Position numbers and translations under genes: made by a program | Shown here: positions 37,092-45,815 of the stretch, piece by piece | Numbering within the stretch: the stretch's first letter is position 1 | How the letters are laid out: every line of letters begins with the position of its first letter | The notes under the pieces: generated by a model | Databases searched by the model: none | What the model saw: only the letters and a program-made list of their open reading frames with translations | Told to the model about the DNA's origin: nothing | NCBI RefSeq assembly: GCF_000967495.1 | Contig: NZ_JXXU01000048.1 | Coordinates: 186,001-250,000 of the forward strand | Direction of reading: 5' to 3' | DNA length: 64,000 nt | DNA from: Vibrio neptunius | GTDB lineage: Bacteria; Pseudomonadota; Gammaproteobacteria; Enterobacterales; Vibrionaceae

Positions 37092-37547
37092 ATGCAGAAA
37101 ACAACTCGCACTATGCCTGCACACAAACATGTAGCTCTTGTTGCGCATGACAACTGTAAACCAGAGCTACTTCGCTGGGTTACCGAGCACAAAGAGAAGC
37201 TTCAGCGCCATTTTCTGTACGCGACCGGCACAACAGGCTCCATGCTGAGTAAAGAAACAGGCCTAGCGATAAAGAGCATGATTTCCGGACCGATGGGCGG
37301 TGACCAACAACTTGGTGCTCTGATTTCGGAAGGAAAAATCGATATGCTTATCTTCTTCTGGGATCCACTTAATGCTGTACCGCATGACCCTGATGTAAAG
37401 GCCCTACTCCGTATCGCCAGTGTTTGGAACATCCCAGTCGCTACAAACCGCGCAACGGCAAACTTTCTAATCGAGTCTGACTTAATCGAATCTGAAGTCG
37501 ACATCGAAATCCCAGATTACGAAGCATATTTAGCTGAGCGTACTTAA
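37092..37547 (+). CDS. mgsA: Methylglyoxal synthase
   Basis: 151 residues. Phosphate loop ATGTTGSMLS, GPMGGDQQLGALI with the catalytic Asp, FFWDPLNAVPHDPDVKALLRIASVWNIPVATNRATANFLI. Converts dihydroxyacetone phosphate to methylglyoxal when phosphate is low, an overflow branch of glycolysis. It directly follows torT with only 22 bases between, unusual company for this gene. Confidence 0.96.
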   Translation: MQKTTRTMPAHKHVALVAHDNCKPELLRWVTEHKEKLQRHFLYATGTTGSMLSKETGLAIKSMISGPMGGDQQLGALISEGKIDMLIFFWDPLNAVPHDPDVKALLRIASVWNIPVATNRATANFLIESDLIESEVDIEIPDYEAYLAERT

Positions 37548-37608
37548 ACATGACAACAATACTCCAAAGAGACATAGGCTCATTAACTCCACTACACAAG
37601 GTGTATCC

Positions 37609-38247
37609 ATGTCAATGATTAGCGAACAACTACGAAAGCTTAAAGTCATCCCAGTGATAGCAATAGACAATGCAGAAGATATTGTGCACCTTGGCAAGGT
37701 TTTAGTGGAAAATGGGATGCCAGCGGCAGAAATTACATTCAGATCTGATGCGGCGATTGAAGCAATTCGTTTATTGAGAGAATCTCAGCCAAACATGTTG
37801 ATTGGGGCTGGAACTGTACTTAACAGAGAACAGGCAATAGCGGCGAAAGAAGCAGGAGCTACTTTCATCGTTTCACCAGGATTAAACCCCAATACAGTCA
37901 AAGCATGCCAACAGATTGGTATCGAAATTATTCCTGGTGTGAACAACCCAAGTACCATCGAAGCCGCCTTAGAGCTTGGTTTAACGACGCTCAAGTTCTT
38001 CCCTGCTGAAGCATCTGGTGGTGTAAATATGGTCAAATCTCTATTGGCACCCTACGCGGATATTCAGCTGATGCCTACTGGTGGAATCAACTCAAAGAAT
38101 ATTAGAGATTACCTCTCTATCCCTCGCGTTCTGGCGTGTGGTGGGACTTGGATGGTTGACAAGCGGTTAATTGAAGAAAAAAACTGGCCAGAGTTGGCGA
38201 AACTTACGCACGAAGCAGTGGAACTGGTAAACAATATCGACAGCTAA
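37609..38247 (+). CDS. eda: 2-keto-3-deoxy-6-phosphogluconate aldolase
   Basis: 212 residues, KDPG/KHG aldolase: AAEITFRSDAA with catalytic Glu (about 41), GAGTVLNREQAIAAKEAG, LTTLKFFPAEASGG with the Schiff-base Lys (about 129), and PTGGINSKNI. Splits KDPG to pyruvate and glyceraldehyde-3-phosphate (Entner-Doudoroff), or acts in uronate breakdown. No edd neighbour. GGTG-type Shine-Dalgarno. Confidence 0.93.
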   Translation: MSMISEQLRKLKVIPVIAIDNAEDIVHLGKVLVENGMPAAEITFRSDAAIEAIRLLRESQPNMLIGAGTVLNREQAIAAKEAGATFIVSPGLNPNTVKACQQIGIEIIPGVNNPSTIEAALELGLTTLKFFPAEASGGVNMVKSLLAPYADIQLMPTGGINSKNIRDYLSIPRVLACGGTWMVDKRLIEEKNWPELAKLTHEAVELVNNIDS

Positions 38248-38485
38248 ATAAAACTCCTCTTAGGTCGAGGAATTGCTCTTGTTTGACACATTTTGAACTC
38301 TAGTCCGAGATGGGTATCGGCTTTAATAATTTTATGAGTCGACTCCCATTGTTTATGAAAACTCGTTAAACTGGCTATATTCAAAAGATTATTTAACTAG
38401 AATAGCGTTGCACAGACGTGTTCTAGGTTATTCACAGTAAAAGAGCGTTAGTTATATAATTTGGCCGTTTTCAACTGGATCTTTC

Positions 38486-38683
38486 ATGGAATCGAAACAA
38501 GACGAAAAAATACTTTGTTGTCCTTTATGCGGCAGCGAAGAATATCTGTTGTCAGAAACAGGCAGTATGTTGTGTGCTCAATGTGGAACATTTTTCGAAG
38601 ATATTGAACAAGCGGTTGCCTTGCAACCTATTGTGACGACCAATAAGCTAGATACAACAGTGACGAATCAATATACTCATTGA
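38486..38683 (+). CDS. Small zinc-ribbon protein
   Basis: 65 residues: CPLCGSEEYLLSETGSMLCAQCGTFFED is a classical C-x2-C-x16-C-x2-C zinc ribbon (Cys 13, 16, 33, 36 approximately). The C-terminal 25 residues look disordered and end in QYTH. No family is recognised and the Shine-Dalgarno is weak (GGATC). The metal motif makes it very likely a true gene; it may be a nucleic-acid or protein-binding adaptor. Confidence 0.65.
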   Translation: MESKQDEKILCCPLCGSEEYLLSETGSMLCAQCGTFFEDIEQAVALQPIVTTNKLDTTVTNQYTH

Positions 38684-38692
38684 TTTCAATTA

Positions 38693-39340
38693 CTAAACTA
38701 GAGTCTCTAGGTCTTTCAGCGTTCTGATTCTCAAAACTTTATCGGAATGGACCTTATCATTAAGCCCCACTAGGTGAATCGTCTTCACCCCAGCTCTAAT
38801 ACCTGCTTCCAAACCTTTTGGCGTATCATCAACATATATGCATTCGTTAAGGCAAAAACCCATATTCATAGCACTGTAGTGCACTAAGTCAGGATCAGGC
38901 TTCCAACTATTCGTATCGAACGCTGAAAAGATCTTACCTTCGAAATAAGGCAACAAACCCGTAATTTGTAGCGTTTTCTCGATTTTTGTCTTGGGCCCAT
39001 TTGAAGCGACACAATACTCAATCCCTTTCGCCTCTAGGTAGCTAATCACTTCAAATACACCGTCCATAGGCTTAAGATGAGCCTCAAAAAGCTTCTCTAA
39101 CACTTGACGATATATGGGTTCTAGTTCGTCCAGTGAAACATTAAGACTGAGTCTATCACGCATATCAGTAAGAATGTCAGCCAGCTTCCCCCCCTCAAAA
39201 TGTTCTATTGCCATGTCTAAAGACAGATGAACATCATATCGATTGAACACATCACACAAAGCCTGACAACAAAGTCTCTCACTGTCCACCAAGGTGCCGT
39301 CACAATCGAATATCACACACTGAGTTTGAGGTTTGCCCAT
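38693..39340 (-). CDS. HAD phosphatase, YieH-like
   Basis: 215 residues, beta-phosphoglucomutase-like HAD: motif I VIFDCDGTLVDSE, motif II CVASNGP, motif III WKPDPDL and motif IV YVDDTPKGLEAGI. The CVASNGPKTKIEKTLQ and FEGKIFSAFD segments resemble E. coli YieH (6-phosphogluconate phosphatase). Substrate remains inferred. Ends ten bases before the zinc-ribbon gene's stop, convergent. Confidence 0.85.
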   Translation of the reverse strand: MGKPQTQCVIFDCDGTLVDSERLCCQALCDVFNRYDVHLSLDMAIEHFEGGKLADILTDMRDRLSLNVSLDELEPIYRQVLEKLFEAHLKPMDGVFEVISYLEAKGIEYCVASNGPKTKIEKTLQITGLLPYFEGKIFSAFDTNSWKPDPDLVHYSAMNMGFCLNECIYVDDTPKGLEAGIRAGVKTIHLVGLNDKVHSDKVLRIRTLKDLETLV

Positions 39341-39581
39341 CCTATCTTCCTTTTATCATGCACTAGGTAAAATATTATTCCAGGTCATCGAGATTGGAAT
39401 GATGGGGTTAACACTTCGATTAAATGTCACTGAGTTGATGATAAAAACACCAAGTCTGTCACTAATTCACGCGCTAATTGTATGAATTTAATAATAATGA
39501 CATAAAGCTAAGTAGTAGAACAACGAACATGAGAGTTGAGATATTCAAAGGGAACAATCTGACCGAGGGTAGACATCGAAA

Positions 39582-40091
39582 TTAAGATTCAATGTAAATA
39601 TCAGAGAATAGTGGTGCCTCAATGCTTTGATGACTCAATAAAGAAGCGATAAACGCTTCACGTTCGCTGCCTAATGTGACGATATCAGAAATCAGCAGGG
39701 TATTTTGCTGTTTAGTCACAATAGCTGAAGCGGCAGGCTCACCATTTAGGAAAGCGATATAAAGATCACAAGGCTCAGAGAATATGATCTGACTAAGAAA
39801 CTCGACAATAAGCTTTTGCTCATGACGCTTATCCCACCTTTTTGACTGCAATAAAGCAAACATTACTGTCAACCGATGAAAGTCCACTTTATATATATCG
39901 AGAGTGCGAGATTCTTCGTGTGACTCCGATTCATGACTTAATTTTCTGACCTCACAAGCAGCACTCTTCTCTAAAAATAGTGCTCTGCCTAAAAGACTTT
40001 CCTGAGTCGGAAACTCCACATCTACGTGCTGACTTAGCCATTGATTCTTGGCGACGATAATTGAACTAGCGCTTTCGCTCATATAGATCAT
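39582..40091 (-). CDS. Protein of unknown function, faintly GNAT-like
   Basis: 169 residues, soluble. The C-terminal part CDLYIAFLNGEPAASAIVTKQQNTLLISDIVTLGSE has the strand-turn-strand look of the GNAT core, but no acetyl-CoA loop can be pointed to. Another ATG three codons in (40082) is an equally good start. No clear Shine-Dalgarno. Isolated between intergenic regions, so no context clue. Confidence 0.6.
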   Translation of the reverse strand: MIYMSESASSIIVAKNQWLSQHVDVEFPTQESLLGRALFLEKSAACEVRKLSHESESHEESRTLDIYKVDFHRLTVMFALLQSKRWDKRHEQKLIVEFLSQIIFSEPCDLYIAFLNGEPAASAIVTKQQNTLLISDIVTLGSEREAFIASLLSHQSIEAPLFSDIYIES

Positions 40092-40229
40092 TACTGCTTT
40101 TTTCTTAATTAACGTGAAGCTTAGCGATAACGATCTGATGTCTCAAGTATTTTGGAAGATATCTTCTTATATCTGTGTCAAACTAGAGTCATTCACAGAC
40201 AGAATTAAATTATTGGGACAAACAACAAT

Positions 40230-40700
40230 ATGCTAAAAAAAGTCGCGATCGTATCATTGCTTGCGTTGGGATTAACGGCCTGTGACAACACAGAAGTTGG
40301 CGATGTCAGCCTCGGCTTATTCACGATGAAAGACATCAAACTGAATCACCTTAAAGATCCGGTCGTCACTGGCGTGACCTGCCATATAGCGTCTATTGAG
40401 GCAGATTTTAGTCTTGCTGATCCAAGTGATAGCTCAATTTCTTGCCGTCAAACAGGAGAAATCACCCCAGAAATGATTGCTGAAATTGATCAATCCAAAA
40501 ACGGAGAAGTGGTGTTCAAGAAATCAAAAAGTATTTTCTTTAAAAGCATGAAGGTACGTAGGATTTTGGATGTCGAAAACCAAACTTTAATGTATTTGTC
40601 CTACTCTACCAAAGAAACATCAGGCAGCTTCAAACATAGCCTTTCGACGGTACCGCTCTGGGGCACAAAAGCCTACGGAACATCGACGACCGAGAAGTAG
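40230..40700 (+). CDS. creA: CreA-family protein, predicted lipoprotein
   Basis: 156 residues. Matches CreA: DVSLGLFTMKDIKL, DPVVTGVTCHIA, SSISCRQTGEI, GEVVFKKSKSIFFKSMKVRRILD, YLSYSTKETSGS and STVPL. Unlike E. coli CreA, which is simply exported, this one has a lipobox (LGLTAC, Cys 18) with Asp at +2, a signal for staying in the inner membrane in Enterobacteria. Function of CreA is unknown. Confidence 0.88.
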   Translation: MLKKVAIVSLLALGLTACDNTEVGDVSLGLFTMKDIKLNHLKDPVVTGVTCHIASIEADFSLADPSDSSISCRQTGEITPEMIAEIDQSKNGEVVFKKSKSIFFKSMKVRRILDVENQTLMYLSYSTKETSGSFKHSLSTVPLWGTKAYGTSTTEK

Positions 40701-40809
40701 ATGGAAGAAGAGCCAACTCTATCTGGTTGGCTTTCTTATGTAATAAAAATGAAAGCAATCTTTCATTGGTGTGATATGATGCGCGAAAATTTCCAACTGC
40801 ACTCAAAAA

Positions 40810-42114
40810 ATGAAGTTTCCTGGACAGCGCAAATCTAAGCACTACTTCCCTACTCACGCCCGTGATCCACTTGTCAACCAGATGAAGCAAACGCCAAAGC
40901 TTTACCGACCTATCATTGTCGGTGTTGGTCAAACAATTGTGGATATCGAAGCTCGTGTGGATGACGACTTCCTAGCTAAATACGACTTGAGCAAAGGACA
41001 TTCTCTGGTCTTAGAAGAAAGCAAAGCGGACGCGCTGTATGAAGAGCTGGTAGAGCGTGAACTTATCACTCATCAATACCCTGGTGATACCATAGGTAAT
41101 ACGCTGCACAACTATTCGGTATTGGCAGATAGTAAGTCTGTGTTGCTAGGCGTCATGTCTAAGAACATTGAAGTTGGTTCTTTTGCTTACCGCTATCTAT
41201 GTCGTACTTCTTCTCGTATGAACTTAAACCATCTTCAAATGGTCGAAGGTTCAATTGGCCGTTGTTACACCTTAATCTCAGAAAATGGTGAGCGTACGTT
41301 TGCCATTAATGAAGGCCATATGAATAAGCTGCGTCCGGATAGTATTCCTGAAGACGTCTTTGATAAAGCATCTGCTTTGGTCGTATCTTCCTATCTGATG
41401 CGTGGCAATCCTGAGGACCCAATGCCGCAAGCGGTTGCTCGCGCTATCGAGATTGCCAAGTCGAAAAATGTACCTGTTGTGCTGACTCTTGGCACAAAAT
41501 GGGTCATCGAAGGCAATGCTGAATGGTGGCAAAACTACATTAAGGAAAACATTTCTATCGTTGCAATGAACGAAGAGGAAGGTGAAGCACTTACCGGTGA
41601 AAAAGATCCTCTTCTTGCTGCCGATAAAGCATTGGAATGGGTTGATCTGGTATTGTGTACGTCTGGCCCAGTGGGTCTTTATATGGCTGGCTACACTGAA
41701 GAGTCAGTAAAGCGTACCACTGAGCTTCCATTGCTGCCGGGTAACATTCCAGAATTCAATAAGTACGAATTTAGTCGAGCCATGCGTAAAAGTGACTGTG
41801 CGACACCAGTCAAAGTGTATTCCCATATTGGCCCATACTTAGGTGGACCATTAGAAATTAAGAATACCAACGGCGCTGGAGACGCGGCACTGTCGGCACT
41901 TTTGCATGATATGGCAGCCAATAGCCACCACCAAGTAAACGTGCCAAACTCATCTAAGCATGATCAGCCTTACCTGACGTATTCTTCTTTGTCTCAGATC
42001 TGTAAATATGCAAACCGAGTCAGTTATGAAGTGTTAACCCAGCACTCCCCTCGTCTAAGCCGCGCACTGCCAGAACGCGAAGATAGCCTTGAAGAGACAT
42101 ACTGGGACAGATAA
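40810..42114 (+). CDS. gsk: Inosine-guanosine kinase
   Basis: 434 residues of the PfkB/ribokinase family. MKFPGQRKSKHYFP, RPIIVGVGQTIVDIEA, HQYPGDTIGNTLHNYSVL, ALVVSSYLMRGN and ENT-like KNTNGAGDAALSAL with the catalytic Asp identify Gsk. Phosphorylates inosine and guanosine in purine salvage with ATP. Single gene followed by its terminator. Confidence 0.95.
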   Translation: MKFPGQRKSKHYFPTHARDPLVNQMKQTPKLYRPIIVGVGQTIVDIEARVDDDFLAKYDLSKGHSLVLEESKADALYEELVERELITHQYPGDTIGNTLHNYSVLADSKSVLLGVMSKNIEVGSFAYRYLCRTSSRMNLNHLQMVEGSIGRCYTLISENGERTFAINEGHMNKLRPDSIPEDVFDKASALVVSSYLMRGNPEDPMPQAVARAIEIAKSKNVPVVLTLGTKWVIEGNAEWWQNYIKENISIVAMNEEEGEALTGEKDPLLAADKALEWVDLVLCTSGPVGLYMAGYTEESVKRTTELPLLPGNIPEFNKYEFSRAMRKSDCATPVKVYSHIGPYLGGPLEIKNTNGAGDAALSALLHDMAANSHHQVNVPNSSKHDQPYLTYSSLSQICKYANRVSYEVLTQHSPRLSRALPEREDSLEETYWDR

Positions 42115-42123
42115 CAAACTAAC

Positions 42124-42150
42124 AGAGCCGCCGTCATGCGGCTCTTTCTT
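42124..42150 (+). terminator. Terminator after gsk
   Basis: AGAGCCGC, loop CGTCAT, GCGGCTCT, then TTTCTTTATT. Confidence 0.8.
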
Positions 42151-42152
42151 TA

Positions 42153-42779
42153 TTAGTGTGGGCAGGGATAGAAAGCTAACCCACTTCCTTCAACCATGAC
42201 ACAGTCCATTTGAGCTGCGTGTGCAGCTTGCTTTCCTAGCTCTGTATCTTCAAAGACAACGCACTCACTTGGTAATAAGTTAAGTTCTTGAGCTGCGACT
42301 AAAAATGTATCTGGGTGAGGTTTGTGACGCTTAACATCTGTCGCCGTCACGACAGTATCCAGTTTGTCGAGGATCTGGCTTTCTGACAGCAGTCGCAAAG
42401 CGCTTTCGCGTTGACTTCCTGTCCCTACCGCAATTTTCTTTTTACCGTAAAAATGCGTGAGTACTTCATTGGTAGACTCTATTGGTCGTCCGAAATCTTC
42501 CAGTGCACCGAAGGTTTTCATCTTAAAGCAGGATACTGCCATGGGGTCTAGCGTCAAACCATATTTCTTATTGATTTCAGACGCTATTTTATAGCTTGGC
42601 ATACCACCCAAGCTATGGAGCCATTCTTGTTTAAAAGGAAACCCAAATTCGATGGCTGTTGTCGCCCAAGCTTTCAAGTGTGCGGGCATGGTATCGATTA
42701 GGGTGCCGTCCATATCAAAGATGAAACCTTGATACCGCTCCAATTGTTTAAATTTTATAATATTTGCGACATTAAACAT
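42153..42779 (-). CDS. yqaB: HAD sugar phosphatase, YqaB type
   Basis: 208 residues from ATG 42779, with GGATGG five bases upstream; three codons shorter than the longest frame. HAD motifs: FIFDMDGTLIDTMPAHLKAW, VGTGSQRESALRLL, KRHKPHPDTFLVAA and VVFEDTELGKQAA. Close in pattern to YqaB (fructose-1-phosphate / 6-phosphogluconate phosphatase). The fructose PTS is 16 kb away; no operon link. Confidence 0.87.
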   Translation of the reverse strand: MFNVANIIKFKQLERYQGFIFDMDGTLIDTMPAHLKAWATTAIEFGFPFKQEWLHSLGGMPSYKIASEINKKYGLTLDPMAVSCFKMKTFGALEDFGRPIESTNEVLTHFYGKKKIAVGTGSQRESALRLLSESQILDKLDTVVTATDVKRHKPHPDTFLVAAQELNLLPSECVVFEDTELGKQAAHAAQMDCVMVEGSGLAFYPCPH

Positions 42780-42895
42780 TGCTACCATCCATAAAAATCT
42801 GGCCAGACCAGATTAATTGATATATTTATAAACAACAGCTACTCTTTCAAACAGAAGCCGATAAAACTAACCGCTCAATTAACTCAGGTAGTCTC

Positions 42896-44659
42896 ATGAA
42901 TATCAAGAACAAACTGTATTCATTAGGTGCAGTCGCTATTTTAGGGGTTGTCTCGTTACTTTTAACAACCTCTCATTTTGCCCAAACCACCAAGCAACTA
43001 AATAAAGCAAATTTACTCGTCGCTGAACTGGAAATTCGTCTTCTTAATCTCAGGAGAAACGAAAAGGATTTCCTTCTCAGGCTGGACATGAAATACCTTG
43101 ATAAATTTAACAAGAATATGGACATCTTTCTTGATCTCGAATCTGAACTCGCCCCTGTTTTAGAGGGTAATGATTTGCCTTCAAGCTCCCAGGTAAGGCA
43201 GGATATCCTCAGTTATCAAAACGGTTTTACCAATCTTGTCAATTCGTTCAATGCCCTAGGGCTCAAACCTGAAGTCAAAATCCTCGGTACTTACAACACA
43301 GAGTTAAAGGCATTAAAACCGTCGTTGTCCAGCGAGCAGTTGGTTGACCTGTTCGAATTCGACAAGCATATTGCCAAAGGAGAAGTTCAAACCCAGTTAC
43401 TTCCTAGCAACGCCAGTGGACTAATCGCTGCAGCGAATCAGGTTGTTGCTCAGAAGAAACTCATCGGCCTAAAGTATAGCGAAGGCCTGCTCGGCGAAGC
43501 TCGTAGCCTCTCCCATGCGGTGGAGACACAGTTCAAAACCTTCGCAGCTGCACTCGACGAACAAAGTGAGACAACCAGAAAAGAGCTCACCTTGATTAAA
43601 CAAGGGGTCAGTGTTGCTGTTATGGTATTTATTCTCGGCTTTATTGTCCAAATTTCCAGATCAATAAACCAACAGGTCGCGGCCCTGCTTTCCATTATTC
43701 AGGAGATCGCTCGATCAAATAACGTCGCCCTCCGCGCTCAACTTTCAGGGAAAAATGAGCTCGTCGCGATCGGTAACTATTTCAATCGACTACTCGACAA
43801 ACTAGAAACGCTTATTTCTGGTACTCAATCCAAATCTTCAGACTTGTCACAAAGCACTCAAAGCATGCACAACGAGCTGCAAAGTGTCATTGAGCAATTT
43901 CATGTTCAAGCTGATCACACCTCTACGATGGCAACCTCGGTACAAGAAATGGTAGCGACCATTAATGAGATTTCTGAAAGCACAGCAGTCGCGGTTGAAG
44001 GCGTTCAGCAAGCGTCTGTCAATGCTCAGCATGGACGAGAAGTTGTAGAAGAAACAGTAAAAAATATCAGCCAGTTATCGCAAATCCTTTCAGACAGCCA
44101 AGGCTCTATCAGCTCATTGAACGATCACGTTGATAAAATTGGCGACGCGGTCAATATCATCCAAGGCATTGCAGAGCAAACTAACTTATTAGCACTAAAC
44201 GCGGCGATAGAGGCGGCACGCGCGGGTGAACAAGGGCGAGGCTTTGCGGTTGTTGCCGACGAAGTTCGAGCGCTTGCCAGTAGGACGCATCAATCGACTG
44301 AGGAGATCACCAAAGTAGTGACAGCCATTCAAACACAAATGGCGACGGTAGTGACCAATATTGATCAATGTAACGATCAAGGCCAGCAGACACTTGGTGC
44401 TTCAGAAACACTGGATGAAAGTCTAGGTCAAATTATTACCGACATGACGAATATTCAGGCTAACTCCGAACGGATTGCATCTGCGATTGAAGAGCAAGGC
44501 ATCGTTATGAACCAAGTCAGCGAATCTATCACTGAATTGAATAGTATCTCGGAAGGGAATATGCACTCAGCGCAAAACTGCCTGACTGAAGTCGACAAAG
44601 TGTCTTTGCAGGCAAGTGAGATGGACCAAGCTGTCGCCGAGTTCCAAACATCTAAGTAG
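42896..44659 (+). CDS. Methyl-accepting chemotaxis protein with HBM-type sensor
   Basis: 587 residues. Membrane helices at about 10-28 and 240-258; the periplasmic part has LNLRRNEKDFLLRLDMKYLDKF, a signature of helical bimodular (HBM) sensors that bind organic acids or polyamines in other bacteria. HAMP-like segment, then signalling domain with hairpin tip GIAEQTNLLALNAAIEAARAGEQGRGFAVVADEVRALASRT. No C-terminal CheR-tethering pentapeptide. Ligand unknown. Confidence 0.92.
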   Translation: MNIKNKLYSLGAVAILGVVSLLLTTSHFAQTTKQLNKANLLVAELEIRLLNLRRNEKDFLLRLDMKYLDKFNKNMDIFLDLESELAPVLEGNDLPSSSQVRQDILSYQNGFTNLVNSFNALGLKPEVKILGTYNTELKALKPSLSSEQLVDLFEFDKHIAKGEVQTQLLPSNASGLIAAANQVVAQKKLIGLKYSEGLLGEARSLSHAVETQFKTFAAALDEQSETTRKELTLIKQGVSVAVMVFILGFIVQISRSINQQVAALLSIIQEIARSNNVALRAQLSGKNELVAIGNYFNRLLDKLETLISGTQSKSSDLSQSTQSMHNELQSVIEQFHVQADHTSTMATSVQEMVATINEISESTAVAVEGVQQASVNAQHGREVVEETVKNISQLSQILSDSQGSISSLNDHVDKIGDAVNIIQGIAEQTNLLALNAAIEAARAGEQGRGFAVVADEVRALASRTHQSTEEITKVVTAIQTQMATVVTNIDQCNDQGQQTLGASETLDESLGQIITDMTNIQANSERIASAIEEQGIVMNQVSESITELNSISEGNMHSAQNCLTEVDKVSLQASEMDQAVAEFQTSK

Positions 44660-44675
44660 AGTGAAATACGCAGTT

Positions 44676-44703
44676 AAAAAGCGCTTTATCTAAAGCGCTT
44701 TTT
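44676..44703. terminator. Bidirectional terminator between MCP and dsdC
   Basis: AAAAAGCGCTTT and AAAGCGCTTTTT pair around a short loop; serves both convergent genes. Confidence 0.85.
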
Positions 44704-45643
44704 ATTTATACGTTTTCAATTGGCCGCGCATCCAATCCACAAAACACTTCTGCTTAGCGGACAAGGTACTTTGCACCGCAATAAGATAATAGTAATACCC
44801 CGATTTAATCATTCGCTCCGGGAACGGCATCATTAGGTTGCCTCGTTCTATCTCCTGTTTTACCAAGCTCCATCTCCCCATCGCGATTCCTGCCCCATGC
44901 TTAGCTGCGCTTACCGCCAAGGTCGACTGATCAAATCCAATCGAACGACAATTTTGCAGTTCAAACTGAGTAAAATGTTCATGCCAATATTTCCATTCAT
45001 CGAGCAAAGAATCGATGTGCCACGCTTGGTTATCATGCAATAGCGTGCAATTCGAAAGATCTTGCGTTTCATTATTTAAAGCATATTGCGAAGCATAATT
45101 TGGCGAGCATACAGGAACCATATGCTCTTCATTCAATTTTAGGCTCCAACTGGTATCAGGGGTGACATTGCTATAGTAAATAGCCAGATCAATGCCATGT
45201 CGATTTAAATCAAGTGTGTCGTTACCCGTGATCAGTTTGAGGTCGATTGATGGGTAATGCTCACTGAAATCACATAGCCTTGGAACCAACCAGTCATGTG
45301 CAAACGATGGCCTAGAATACACAGTTAAACCACCCGATACATGACCATTTTTTACCTGTTCAATGCTGTTATTAAGTTGCGACAAGGCTAACGTCACGGA
45401 CATAAACAACTGCTCCCCGTCAGAAGTCAGAGTCACCTTACGATGTTGACGTTCAAACAATTGAAGCTTGAGCTCATTCTCTAACTTACTTATCTGATGA
45501 GACACCGCACTAGGGGTTAAACAAAGTTCATGTGCTGCCAAAGCGAAAGAACTCATACGAGCAGCGACCTCGAATGTATAAAGCTTTGAGAGCTGTAGAC
45601 CATTTAACTGAGTATTAAGGCGTGTGCTTATATCAATTTTCAT
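44702..45643 (-). CDS. dsdC: LysR-type activator DsdC
   Basis: 313 residues: N-terminal helix-turn-helix LYTFEVAARMSSFALAAHELCLTPSAVSHQISKLENEL, then the substrate-binding domain with GGLTVYSRPSFAHDWLVPRL and TGNDTLDLNRHGIDLAIYY that match DsdC. Divergent from dsdA across 172 bases, the usual arrangement. Expected to activate dsdA with D-serine. Confidence 0.92.
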   Translation of the reverse strand: MKIDISTRLNTQLNGLQLSKLYTFEVAARMSSFALAAHELCLTPSAVSHQISKLENELKLQLFERQHRKVTLTSDGEQLFMSVTLALSQLNNSIEQVKNGHVSGGLTVYSRPSFAHDWLVPRLCDFSEHYPSIDLKLITGNDTLDLNRHGIDLAIYYSNVTPDTSWSLKLNEEHMVPVCSPNYASQYALNNETQDLSNCTLLHDNQAWHIDSLLDEWKYWHEHFTQFELQNCRSIGFDQSTLAVSAAKHGAGIAMGRWSLVKQEIERGNLMMPFPERMIKSGYYYYLIAVQSTLSAKQKCFVDWMRGQLKTYK

Positions 45644-45815
45644 TACTTTATGTTGATTTCGCTTTACGTGAAAAATTTTATCTTAAACCAACTAAGCCTA
45701 GAACTCTCCCTTAATTTGAGTGAAACTGATTCATCTATAAGTGAGTATTGATCATTTGCCAGAGTTGCTGAACAAAGGTTTAATCAAACCATCACCTTTA
45801 AGCCGATGATAAACT

